From: Shouchella clausii
GTDB lineage: Bacteria > Bacillota > Bacilli > Bacillales > Bacillaceae_D
Reading direction: 5' to 3'
Assembly: GCF_002250115.1 (NCBI RefSeq)
Contig: NZ_CP019985.1
Coordinates: 1,240,001 to 1,304,000, forward strand
DNA: 64,000 nt
Shown here: piece by piece, positions 56,641 to 64,000 of the stretch
How the letters are laid out: the number at the start of each line of letters is the position of its first letter
How positions within the stretch are numbered: position 1 is the first letter of the stretch
The notes under the pieces: generated by a model
Told to the model about the DNA's origin: nothing
Seen by the model: only the letters and a program-made list of their open reading frames with translations
The model's database searches: none
Position numbers and translations under genes: made by a program

Positions 56641-56900
56641 TGTCCTTCCTCTTTTCTTCGCTTGGCTATATAAAGCTGTTTTTCCTTTTTGGACAGTTGT
56701 TTAAAGGCATATTCGTAGCGCATCGCCTCTTCTTTTGTAGCAAATTCTTCAAAGAATACGAGCGTAAACGGCCCTCTTCCCCGGGTATACTTTGCCCCTT
56801 TGCCTGCTTCATGCATCGCTAATCGTTTTTGCAAATGGTTGGTATACCCGGTGTACCAACTGCCATCCTTGCATTCAAGCACGTACATCACATGTGTCAT
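56637..56900 (-). CDS. yazA: GIY-YIG nuclease domain protein, YazA-like
   Basis: The 87-residue protein is one GIY-YIG domain of the UPF0213 type: MYVLECKDGSWYTGYTNHLQKRLAMHEAGKGAKYTRGRGPF with the YVL and YTG motifs, the conserved arginine and a late glutamate (EAMRYEYAFK). The function of stand-alone UPF0213 proteins is unknown. It overlaps both neighbours by 4 bp. Confidence 0.92.
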   Translation of the reverse strand: MTHVMYVLECKDGSWYTGYTNHLQKRLAMHEAGKGAKYTRGRGPFTLVFFEEFATKEEAMRYEYAFKQLSKKEKQLYIAKRRKEEGQ

Positions 56901-57628
56901 CTTCCAAAATACTCCCTTTGAAAGGCTGGCGTATACTCGTCTTCATTATAAACAATTAACGGCGGTTCACAAACAAGCCCTGGCTTGCCACCCTTTGTCC
57001 CTTCTAAAAGGACGATGTTGGCGTTTGCTTCCCCCCGTGGATGGCAAAAACGCAGTCGTTTTGGCTCAATGTTGCATTTACGCATCTCGTCCATCATGTC
57101 CGCAAGGCGTTCTGGCCGATGGACGAGCGCTAGCTTGCCGCCATATTTCAATGCATAACTGCCTGCTTGGACAACGTCCGCCAACGTGCAGGCAAGCTCA
57201 TGGCGAGCAAGGGAGAGGGCACGCTGTTCTTTTACTTGCTTGTTTCCTCCAAGTTGAAAATAAGGAGGATTGCATGTAACCGTATCATACGAGCTATGGG
57301 CAAGTTTGTTTTTCGTGTCTTTTAAATCAAAACATAGCGAAGTCACCTGTTTTTCTAGTTGATTCACGCGTATCGTCCGCTCTGCCATATCATGCAAGGG
57401 CGCTTGGACTTCAACCAAATCGATCAATGCTTTCGTGCGAGCTGACAGAACGAGACCGACAATGCCATTTCCGCTGCATAAATCAAGAATACGCCCCTTT
57501 TGGATGGGCACATAAGCAAAGCGGCCAAGCAACACCGCATCAATCGAATAAGCGAATGTCTGGTCACTTTGGATAATCGATAAGTTGCTACCGGCCACTT
57601 TGTCGAGCCGTTCTCCTTGTAAAAGCAT
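56897..57628 (-). CDS. TrmN6-like tRNA1(Val) adenine-N6 methyltransferase (YabB)
   Basis: The 243-residue SAM methyltransferase has the DLCSGNGIVGLVLSARTK SAM-binding motif and the NPPYF catalytic motif (VTCNPPYFQLGGNK). It matches the family of TrmN6 and YabB, which methylates A37 of tRNA-Val in E. coli; the Bacillus target is inferred. It overlaps yazA by 4 bp. Confidence 0.9.
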   Translation of the reverse strand: MLLQGERLDKVAGSNLSIIQSDQTFAYSIDAVLLGRFAYVPIQKGRILDLCSGNGIVGLVLSARTKALIDLVEVQAPLHDMAERTIRVNQLEKQVTSLCFDLKDTKNKLAHSSYDTVTCNPPYFQLGGNKQVKEQRALSLARHELACTLADVVQAGSYALKYGGKLALVHRPERLADMMDEMRKCNIEPKRLRFCHPRGEANANIVLLEGTKGGKPGLVCEPPLIVYNEDEYTPAFQREYFGR

Positions 57629-57646
57629 GGCCCCTCCTATTTCAAC

Positions 57647-57691
57647 GAAAAAGTCGGCTACCCGAATAGATCGTCCAAACGGAGCCGACTT
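57647..57691 (-). terminator. terminator after yabA
   Basis: On the minus strand AAGTCGGCT and AGCCGACTT pair across a 25-base loop and are followed by TTTTCG. It lies 32 bp past the yabA stop and before the trmN-like gene. Confidence 0.75.
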
Positions 57692-57722
57692 CTTTATTTA
57701 ACATCTTGATGGTTGCACGTGC

Positions 57723-58082
57723 TTATTTTTGGTGCAAAAAGGACAGGCAAAACAAGCAGTCATCCCCTTCAGGCCTTATACTGCCGTAATGGGTGTTGCA
57801 AATATGGAATCCTTCTTGGTACAAACGGGCCAAGTTTTCATGGCCTTCCCCAACCATTTTTTTGCGTGAGCTTTTTCCTGAGGGAGTGACCGTGTTTTTC
57901 GTCCCAGCTTCTGGTTCAAGCCGTTTACGGAGATTTTCATTTTCGACATGCAAGTAATGGTTTTCTTCAATTAAGTATGCCAGTTGCTCTTTTAGCCCTC
58001 TTAGTTCGTCATGAAGATCCCCTATCCGCTCTTCAAGGCTCGAGACTTGAGTGAATATGGCTTTTTTGTCCACATGGTTCAC
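57723..58082 (-). CDS. yabA: initiation-control protein YabA
   Basis: YabA binds DnaA and DnaN and restrains replication initiation. The 119-residue protein has an N-terminal coiled coil (about 1-60) for tetramerisation and a C-terminal zinc site: [21 protein letters not shown]. The middle linker is S/G/K-rich. It is 4 bp downstream of ricT, as in B. subtilis. Confidence 0.95.
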   Translation of the reverse strand: MNHVDKKAIFTQVSSLEERIGDLHDELRGLKEQLAYLIEENHYLHVENENLRKRLEPEAGTKNTVTPSGKSSRKKMVGEGHENLARLYQEGFHICNTHYGSIRPEGDDCLFCLSFLHQK

Positions 58083-58086
58083 CTCG

Positions 58087-58914
58087 TTATTCAGTTGCTT
58101 CCGAAGCGACTGTCTCCTTTCTCATCAGTTCTTCAAAAGCATACTCCAGCGTTTGCTGTTCTTCTGCCAGTTGGACTTGAACGATTCGGTCAAGCAAATT
58201 TAAGCCAACGACTTTGCCTTTGCCATCAGGCGTAACAATCGGCTTGCCAATGTCAGGCATTTCTTTCTTAGCTTCCTCATATGTGTCATTTTCATACTTT
58301 AAACAACACATTAACCGGCCGCAAAGACCGGAAATTTTCGCTGGGTTTAACGATAAATTTTGGTCTTTTGCCATTTTAATCGAGACTGGCTCAAAGTCGC
58401 CTAAAAACGTTGAACAGCAAAGCATCCGACCACAAGGGCCAATGCCGCCAAGCATTTTTGCTTCGTCGCGGACACCGATCTGCCGAAGCTCAATCCTTGT
58501 CCGAAAAATCGCTGCTAAGTCTTTAACGAGCTCACGAAAATCGATTCGCCCATCAGCAGTAAAATAAAAGAGCACTTTGTTGCGGTCAAACGTGTATTCC
58601 ACATCAACAAGCTTCATGTCTAGTTGATGCTCTACAATTTTCTCGTGGCATGTTGCAAATGCGTCTTCAGCGGCCCGTTTGTTTTCTCTCACTGTTTCTT
58701 CGTCTTTGCTAGTCGCCACACGCATCACTGGCTTTAATGGCAAGACGATGTCCTCTTCACTAACAAACTTTGGAGGAACAACAATTTTCCCGTACTCAAC
58801 GCCCCGGGACGTTTCAACAATAACAGCTTCTGCGCCTGTAAGCTGAAACGGGCCTGGAGAGAAGTAGTAAATTTTGCCCGCTTTTTTAAAACGGACACCT
58901 ATGACCTCGTGCAA
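58087..58914 (-). CDS. ricT: RicT (YaaT), PSP1-domain protein of the Y-complex
   Basis: RicT forms a complex with RicA and RicF that carries iron-sulfur clusters and promotes RNA processing by RNase Y and Spo0A phosphorelay activity. The 275-residue protein has the PSP1 C-terminal domain and the conserved cysteines: [20 protein letters not shown] and [19 protein letters not shown]. It is 3 bp downstream of holB. Confidence 0.96.
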   Translation of the reverse strand: MHEVIGVRFKKAGKIYYFSPGPFQLTGAEAVIVETSRGVEYGKIVVPPKFVSEEDIVLPLKPVMRVATSKDEETVRENKRAAEDAFATCHEKIVEHQLDMKLVDVEYTFDRNKVLFYFTADGRIDFRELVKDLAAIFRTRIELRQIGVRDEAKMLGGIGPCGRMLCCSTFLGDFEPVSIKMAKDQNLSLNPAKISGLCGRLMCCLKYENDTYEEAKKEMPDIGKPIVTPDGKGKVVGLNLLDRIVQVQLAEEQQTLEYAFEELMRKETVASEATE

Positions 58915-58917
58915 AAC

Positions 58918-59916
58918 TTAGCCCTCCTGTATGGTGAAAAGCAGCCGTTCCATCACTAGTTGGATGGAAACGTTGGCGCTAAGATGCCTTTTCGCTTCAA
59001 GCACATGGCTCATCGCTGCGCGAATGGTGTGCTGTGATGTAGAAAGCGCCAGCTCATCAAATTTGCTTTTGTTGTCAGCATAGACAAGCTTATCCTGCTT
59101 TCCAGCCTGTATATATAAAAGGTCTCTTAACCAAAGTAACATCATTTCAAGCCCCATTTCTTGTTGCAACCGCTCCTTCATAAGCGGAATCCACTTATCA
59201 GCAAGTGTGATTGCAGCAAGGTCTGGCCTTGTAAAAAGCTCATGCATCAATTGTAACACTACGGTTCTTGCTTGAAAAGACCAGTCTCCCTCGGCTAGTG
59301 CCTTCGCGTAAGCTTTGTTTCCCGTTAAAGCAGCTAAAAACAATGCCTGATTTTCTTCGATTCCCTCGGCAACAAGTTTGCTTGCTATTTGCGTTTGCGA
59401 AGGCGGCAAGAACCGCATTTGTTGGGCACGGGAGCGAATCGTCGGCAAGATGCTTGCACCGTTTTGCGTCAAAAGGATCGCCAATGTTTGGCCTTGTGGC
59501 TCTTCCAGAAACTTCAATAAACTATTTGCAGCGCTGGCGGTCATTTTGTCCACGTGGGAGATAATATACACTTTTGCAGCAGACTCCATGCCCCTGTACG
59601 TAAATTCTTTTTGTAAGTATTCGATCTGTTCTTTTTTAATCGATTGTCCGTCCGGTCCGACTTGGTGGACGTCAGGGTGGTTGCCATGTTCAATCCGCAA
59701 ACAGTCACTGCATGCATGGCACGGCTCTGCCCCGTTGTGTTCTTTGCAGAAAAAACGTTTCGCCATCAGCAAAGCCACTTCATGTTTGCCGCTTCCCGCT
59801 TCCCCTTCAAACAAGTAGGCATGGGCCAAGCGGTTTTTTTCAATGCTCGCAACAAGCATAGGCACAACCTGCGGCTGTGCCTCTTGCCAGTCTTTCCATG
59901 TATCCACGTGTCTCAC
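58918..59916 (-). CDS. holB: DNA polymerase III delta' subunit
   Basis: HolB is a clamp-loader subunit. The 332-residue protein has the Walker A-like FEGEAGSGKHEVA, zinc cysteines CKEHNGAEPCHACSDC, the arginine finger region PTIRSRAQQMRF and a C-terminal helical domain. B. subtilis has yaaR between darA and holB; here darA ends only 6 bp away, so yaaR is missing. Confidence 0.95.
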   Translation of the reverse strand: MRHVDTWKDWQEAQPQVVPMLVASIEKNRLAHAYLFEGEAGSGKHEVALLMAKRFFCKEHNGAEPCHACSDCLRIEHGNHPDVHQVGPDGQSIKKEQIEYLQKEFTYRGMESAAKVYIISHVDKMTASAANSLLKFLEEPQGQTLAILLTQNGASILPTIRSRAQQMRFLPPSQTQIASKLVAEGIEENQALFLAALTGNKAYAKALAEGDWSFQARTVVLQLMHELFTRPDLAAITLADKWIPLMKERLQQEMGLEMMLLWLRDLLYIQAGKQDKLVYADNKSKFDELALSTSQHTIRAAMSHVLEAKRHLSANVSIQLVMERLLFTIQEG

Positions 59917-59922
59917 CTGCTC

Positions 59923-60252
<330 letters not shown>

Positions 60253-60273
60253 CTATCGCACCCCACTTTATGT

Positions 60274-60915
60274 TTAGTCTTTAGTAGACAAAAGCACTCG
60301 GTTGATTTCTTCCATTGTATCATGAAACACTTCTGCAAAAGAACGGTTGGCATCAATCGCCTTTATTCGCTCCGGTTCCGCCTTTAGCAGTTTTTTGTAA
60401 CCTTCCTGGACACGCTTATGGAAGGCAAGCGTCTCTTGGTCCAAGCGATTCCAACTGCGGACAGCGTCCTGTTGCACCCTTTCCAGCCCGATTTCCGGCT
60501 CTACGTCAAAATACAACGTTAAATCCGGCATATAAGTCTCGATCGCAAAGCCATTAATGGCTCTGACTTCTTCCATTCCTATTCCTCTTGCATGGCCTTG
60601 GTAAACAAGGCTTGAATCTATATAACGATCACATAAGACAAGGGCTCCCTCCGCAAGTGCGGGAACAATTTTTTTGATCAAATGCTCTCTTCTCGCGGCA
60701 GCGTAAAGCAATGCTTCCGTGCGGTTATCCATTTCAACGCCTTGCGTATGCAACAATAAGTCGCGAATTTGTTCAGCCAGCTCGACGCCGCCTGGTTCTC
60801 TCGTGCGGATCACCTCGTAGCCTTGAGTGGCAAGTTGCTCTTGCACAAGATTAATGATCGTCGTTTTACCGGCGCCTTCTCCGCCTTCAACTGTAATAAA
60901 CAGCCCTTTTTTCAT
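60274..60915 (-). CDS. tmk: thymidylate kinase
   Basis: Tmk phosphorylates dTMP to dTDP. The 213-residue protein has the P-loop FITVEGGEGAGKTTI, the DR motif CDRYIDSSLVYQG, TREPGGVELAEQIRDLLL and a LID segment. It is 2 bp from yaaO in the same transcript. Confidence 0.97.
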   Translation of the reverse strand: MKKGLFITVEGGEGAGKTTIINLVQEQLATQGYEVIRTREPGGVELAEQIRDLLLHTQGVEMDNRTEALLYAAARREHLIKKIVPALAEGALVLCDRYIDSSLVYQGHARGIGMEEVRAINGFAIETYMPDLTLYFDVEPEIGLERVQQDAVRSWNRLDQETLAFHKRVQEGYKKLLKAEPERIKAIDANRSFAEVFHDTMEEINRVLLSTKD

Positions 60916-60917
60916 GT

Positions 60918-62354
60918 CTAATCCTCCGGCATTTGTACACGTAATCCATGTTCTGGGTCCAGCCCTTGAAAACGGACGCTTGCTTCAAGCAGTCGCTCAA
61001 TCTGCTCGGCATGGGCAGGAGTCACCTTTTCTCCTCGATATAATAAAGGAACTCCAGGAGGGTACGGGACAAGTGGCTCAGCTGCAACTCTGCCAACCGC
61101 TTCACTCAGCGGAACCGTTTCTGAGCTAAAGTCGGGCCGTTTCATGTCTATCAATTCGGAAATGGCCGGCCCTGCTCCTGCCTGGAACAGACCCGTTTTT
61201 CTATGCTTTTCTGGCTGCCAACAACGTGTCGAAAGCCGCGAATTGAACAGGCTAGCATCGAAGTCCTGCCCAACCCCTAGTACGAGAAGAATAGCGTTTG
61301 GATCAGCCATCTCCGCCCAAATCCCTGCCTTTGCCAACTCTTGAAGCAGCCATGTACCAGAACGTGAATCATTTGTTTTTATTGTAACCTTTAACGGGTC
61401 ATTTTGGTAGCACTCGCCTGCATTTTCGACAACTTCCAGCATAGGATGGCTGCCTATCGTCTCTTGCAAACGGTGGCTGGTGCGACATGCTTTAGCAAAT
61501 GCTGCTTCCCCTTCGCTTTCGATATAGGCACGTGCCCCATCTAATGAAGCAAGAAGCAAGTACGACGGACTGCTTGACTGCACCAACGTTAACGCCCGTT
61601 TGACTGGCTCCCTAATAGCCGCAGTCGTCTCTTTTGCAAAATGCAGCCAAGCCCCCATTGTTAAAGCAGGCAGCATTTTATGGGCCGATTGCACGACAAC
61701 ATCCGCTCCAATGTCAAGTGCTTGTTTAGGACAGCGCCCTTCACGTTCCCCTAGTTTAAAATGCGCTCCATGTGCTTCATCGACAAGCACGAGCAAACCT
61801 GCCTCCTTTGCCTGCGCAAAAATAGCTGCTTGATTGCGAACCGTGCCCCAATAATCGGGATAAGTAGCAATGAGTGCTTTTGCATCAGGGTATCGCCTTA
61901 GCGCTGCTTCAAGAACATCAGCAGTCAACCCTAGCGGCCGCCCTGTCTTTTTATCATATTCAGGCGCAAGAAAAACGGCTTTTGCTCTTGCCAACTCGAG
62001 CGCATGCAAAACCGACTTGTGGCAGTTCCGTTGAACAAAGACAACGTCCCCTTCTTTGCATAATCCGTAAATCATCGCTAAATTTCCACTAGTAGAACCG
62101 CCAACCAAGTAAGTTGTTTCGCCTGCACCGTAAAAGGCCGCGCAAAGGGCTTGCGATTCCGCAATTGGACCAGTAGGGTCATGAAGGTCATCCAACCCTT
62201 CTAGCTCCGTAACATCATAGGCAAGCACATGTTGAAAAGACGCCAAGCTTTCAGGCCAGACGGCGCCATTTTTATGGCCTGGCACATGAAAAGACAAAGG
62301 CTGTTTGTCGCTATGCCGTTGCAATGCAGCGATAATCGGTGTTCGTGCTTTCAT
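60918..62354 (-). CDS. yaaO: Orn/Lys/Arg decarboxylase family PLP enzyme (YaaO)
   Basis: The 478-residue fold-type I enzyme has VDEAHGAHF and the PLP lysine in QSAHKMLPALTMGAWLH, preceded by LVGGSTSGNLAM, and a C-terminal decarboxylase domain. It belongs to the group of SpeA and YaaO; the substrate is not certain, as B. subtilis YaaO has no defined reaction. It precedes tmk, the order in Bacillus. Confidence 0.9.
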   Translation of the reverse strand: MKARTPIIAALQRHSDKQPLSFHVPGHKNGAVWPESLASFQHVLAYDVTELEGLDDLHDPTGPIAESQALCAAFYGAGETTYLVGGSTSGNLAMIYGLCKEGDVVFVQRNCHKSVLHALELARAKAVFLAPEYDKKTGRPLGLTADVLEAALRRYPDAKALIATYPDYWGTVRNQAAIFAQAKEAGLLVLVDEAHGAHFKLGEREGRCPKQALDIGADVVVQSAHKMLPALTMGAWLHFAKETTAAIREPVKRALTLVQSSSPSYLLLASLDGARAYIESEGEAAFAKACRTSHRLQETIGSHPMLEVVENAGECYQNDPLKVTIKTNDSRSGTWLLQELAKAGIWAEMADPNAILLVLGVGQDFDASLFNSRLSTRCWQPEKHRKTGLFQAGAGPAISELIDMKRPDFSSETVPLSEAVGRVAAEPLVPYPPGVPLLYRGEKVTPAHAEQIERLLEASVRFQGLDPEHGLRVQMPED

Positions 62355-62440
62355 TTAAGATCCCCTTCTATGCCTCGATCATTTCTTTTGCATTTGCTAA
62401 ATAACTATTTTTCAAACCTGTTCGCTAACATAAAGGAATG

Positions 62441-62474
62441 AAAAAAGCCAGTTACGGATAAAATCAACTGGCCT
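62441..62474 (-). terminator. terminator after csfB
   Basis: On the minus strand AAGGCCAGTT and AACTGGCTT pair across an 11-base loop and are followed by TTTTCATTCC. It lies about 35 bp beyond the csfB stop. Confidence 0.75.
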
Positions 62475-62508
62475 TCTAACCATTCTATTATAGCGAATGG
62501 CGTATTTT

Positions 62509-62703
62509 TCAATTCCACAATCTTTTTAACGCATCTACACATTTTTGATAAGCGTCTTCGCCAGGTTCCAATCGCATGATCTCTTGCTCACAGTCTTGGC
62601 ACAAAAATAACGATCCTAATGACAAACCCGCTTCTTTCATAAATTGGCAGACGCCACAGCTACGCTTCCCTTTAATATAAACGGTTTTCGTTGTTGTTGC
62701 CAC
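62509..62703 (-). CDS. csfB: anti-SigG factor Gin (CsfB)
   Basis: Gin blocks early activity of SigG in the forespore. Starting at the GTG at 62703 the protein has 64 residues, the same as the B. subtilis protein, with two CxxC pairs (CGVCQ and CQDCE) that bind zinc. GGAGGT lies about 9 bp upstream. A longer frame from an ATG at 62805 would run through a SigF promoter and is rejected. It lies upstream of yaaO as in B. subtilis, although xpaC and yaaN are missing. Confidence 0.85.
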   Translation of the reverse strand: MATTTKTVYIKGKRSCGVCQFMKEAGLSLGSLFLCQDCEQEIMRLEPGEDAYQKCVDALKRLWN

Positions 62704-62723
62704 CTTTATGCCACCTCCACTAT

Positions 62724-62752
62724 AAGTGTCGCCATAAAGAGTGCCTTTATAC
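62724..62752 (-). promoter_or_regulatory. SigF promoter of csfB
   Basis: On the minus strand GTATA (62748-62752) and GGCGACACTT (62724-62733) are separated by 14 bp. The -10 matches GGNRANAMTW at every position. It lies 21 bp before the start codon. Confidence 0.72.
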
Positions 62753-62807
62753 ATATAGACGTTTATCCATCTTATGAAAAACAACTCGAATTGGTGTTTG
62801 GCCATTA

Positions 62808-63776
62808 TTAAACATGGTCTGCGACAACCGAAAAATCGATGACTTCATAGGTTTTAATGAACGACTGCAATTTCGCGGAAAGGTCCTCCTGAATCGTATC
62901 GAAATAAGGCTTGCCGTTAACCAAAGGCGCTTTGGCATATAATTTTCTTACGCTGATCGGGATGCCTGATCCGCTCGCCCCTTCACGCACAAGTAGTTTG
63001 TGCGGTTCTTCAAGCAACGTCCGTATCCACATCCTTGCCCGTAACGATGGCGATGTTTTCAAGACGGACAGGACGTCCCAATCTGTTAGCTCAACAAACA
63101 CATCGCGGTCATCGCCGACTTCCGCCCAGTCACAAAGGATCGCTTCGGCAAGGACTGCATCAGCTGCAAGCAGCGTTGGCGAGCACATCCATTCATGGGC
63201 ACGGACAACTAATTCCATCAACTGTGCTGCTGTTTCTTCTCCACACGCTACTCCAGATTCCGTACACTCCATCTGTTTAACAAGTTCCCACGGGTGGACA
63301 CGATTCGTGCCAGCCATGTACGTATCCCTTAAAAAGCTGTCCAAGTGGTCCAACCCCATTATCGTATTTGTGCCTGTTAGCGGCCCAGGATGATCGAGAT
63401 ACGCGATGACTTTATCGAAATCGATATTTGCTTCTGTTAACATAGCAGTAATAGAAGGCGAGTGAATACGCTTCGCCGTCAACTCATGATGATCAAAACC
63501 AAGGGCTTTCTCGACGCTATGGGAAAAAGGCAAATGCCCAATATCATGCAGTATCGCTGCAACCCGCAGTTCGTTATTGGCTGGTTGAAAATGGGCTGCT
63601 AATTTCCAAACGCCCACCGTATGTTCAAAACGTGAATGCACGACTGGAGAAACCAATGAACCTGCTCCGTAATGGGACAACAACTTTAACCGTCTTACCG
63701 CTTTTAATTGGAATAATTTCTCTTCATGAGGCAATCGAGCTATTTCTGGGTAAAGCGGTTCGGCAAATTCCTTCAT
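62808..63776 (-). CDS. HD-domain phosphohydrolase
   Basis: The 322-residue protein has the SAMHD1/dGTPase-type HD domain: VHSRFEHTVGVWKLA, then the HD pair in ILHDIGHLPFSHSVEKALG and GLDHLDSFLRDT. It probably hydrolyses a nucleotide; whether dNTP or ppGpp is unknown. GGGAGGC precedes the ATG. It is unrelated to the B. subtilis gene order at this place (there bofA, rRNA and yaaC-like genes lie near). Confidence 0.82.
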   Translation of the reverse strand: MKEFAEPLYPEIARLPHEEKLFQLKAVRRLKLLSHYGAGSLVSPVVHSRFEHTVGVWKLAAHFQPANNELRVAAILHDIGHLPFSHSVEKALGFDHHELTAKRIHSPSITAMLTEANIDFDKVIAYLDHPGPLTGTNTIMGLDHLDSFLRDTYMAGTNRVHPWELVKQMECTESGVACGEETAAQLMELVVRAHEWMCSPTLLAADAVLAEAILCDWAEVGDDRDVFVELTDWDVLSVLKTSPSLRARMWIRTLLEEPHKLLVREGASGSGIPISVRKLYAKAPLVNGKPYFDTIQEDLSAKLQSFIKTYEVIDFSVVADHV

Positions 63777-63805
63777 TTTGCGCCTCCCTTTTTCTACGTA
63801 TTTTT

Positions 63806-63811
63806 AGTATA
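63806..63811 (-). promoter_or_regulatory. -10 of the HD-domain gene
   Basis: On the minus strand TATACT is preceded by TGG, an extended -10, 30 bp before the start. No good -35 was seen. Confidence 0.45.
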
Positions 63812-64000
63812 CCATTCATTGTTTGCCTATATAGGAATGGCGGCTTCTAGTACCGTGGTGGGCCTTGTTATTTTAATTCTGGCAGTACGAACTGTCTGTG
63901 GAACGGGCAAAGAATTGAGAAGCCCGCTGCTTTCCATTAGACTATGCCTCTTCTTAACCGTTCGGTGAATAAAAAATGGTTATGAAAATGCGAACGCATA
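63812..64000. other. right edge of window, no supported gene
   Basis: A 43-codon plus-strand frame at 63837-63968 contains a hydrophobic stretch but lacks a spaced ribosome-binding site. The opposite strand also has only short frames. Nothing else was identified. Confidence 0.4.

Noticed and set aside
62703-62805. 34-codon N-terminal extension of csfB
   Set aside because: It passes through a full SigF promoter match and lacks a ribosome-binding site; the GTG start gives the family length of 64.
63837-63968. 43-residue hydrophobic plus-strand frame at the right edge
   Set aside because: AGGA abuts the ATG with no spacer, the sequence matches no family known to me (not BofA), and it is short enough to be chance.

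Overview
This window is a contiguous piece of a low-to-mid GC, spore-forming Firmicute chromosome, close to the replication origin. Gene order follows the Bacillus subtilis block from csfB/tmk through abrB, veg, spoVG, prs, mfd, divIC, spoIIE, tilS and ftsH to cysK/pabB, mostly on the minus strand. Sequence character and the inserted genes (pectate lyase, a second MurG, HerA-NurA) point to an alkaliphilic relative such as Shouchella (Bacillus) clausii. That species call is an inference from memory, not a database match.

Layout, left to right. 1-12 kb: pabB (cut by the window edge), cysK, hslO, coaX, ftsH, hpt, tilS, the yabT/yabS kinase and VWA pair, and spoIIE with its own promoter. 12-14 kb: a CitMHS transporter and tRNA-Met. 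14-26 kb: yabR, divIC, yabQ, yabP, then an accessory block (VTT membrane protein, Fur-box ferredoxin reductase, GNAT, 2-hydroxyacid dehydrogenase, HAD) separating yabP from rqcP (yabO), yabN and yabM. After these come an unidentified structured RNA and a second MurG between two Yip1-family membrane proteins. 26-43 kb: spoVT, mfd, fin, pth, ctc, prs, glmU, spoVG, ridA, purR, ispE, sspF, veg, yabG, ksgA, rnmV, yabE, tatD. 43.6-50 kb: a second accessory block with a WG-repeat protein divergent from a KdpD-like USP protein, an ABC-F ATPase behind a leader peptide and attenuator, a secreted pectate lyase, and an HTH regulator. 50-64 kb: metS with a T-box leader, herA-nurA, abrB, then rsmI, yazA, trmN-like, yabA, ricT, holB, darA, tmk, yaaO, csfB and an HD-domain hydrolase.

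The core is housekeeping (translation, nucleotide, cofactor and cell-wall metabolism, replication control) interleaved with sporulation regulation. Several promoters of the classes expected from B. subtilis are visible: SigB before ctc, SigG before spoVT, SigF before csfB, overlapping SigF/SigG before fin, SigH before spoVG, tandem SigA before veg, a 21-bp-spaced promoter before spoIIE, and a Spo0A box downstream of the abrB promoter.

The least explained features are the HerA-NurA pair between metS and abrB, the Yip1-MurG2-Yip1 cluster, the nested hairpin RNA upstream of yabM, the three-part regulatory leader of the ABC-F gene, and a family of about 35-bp CAGAC/GTCTG hairpin elements in gene 3' flanks.
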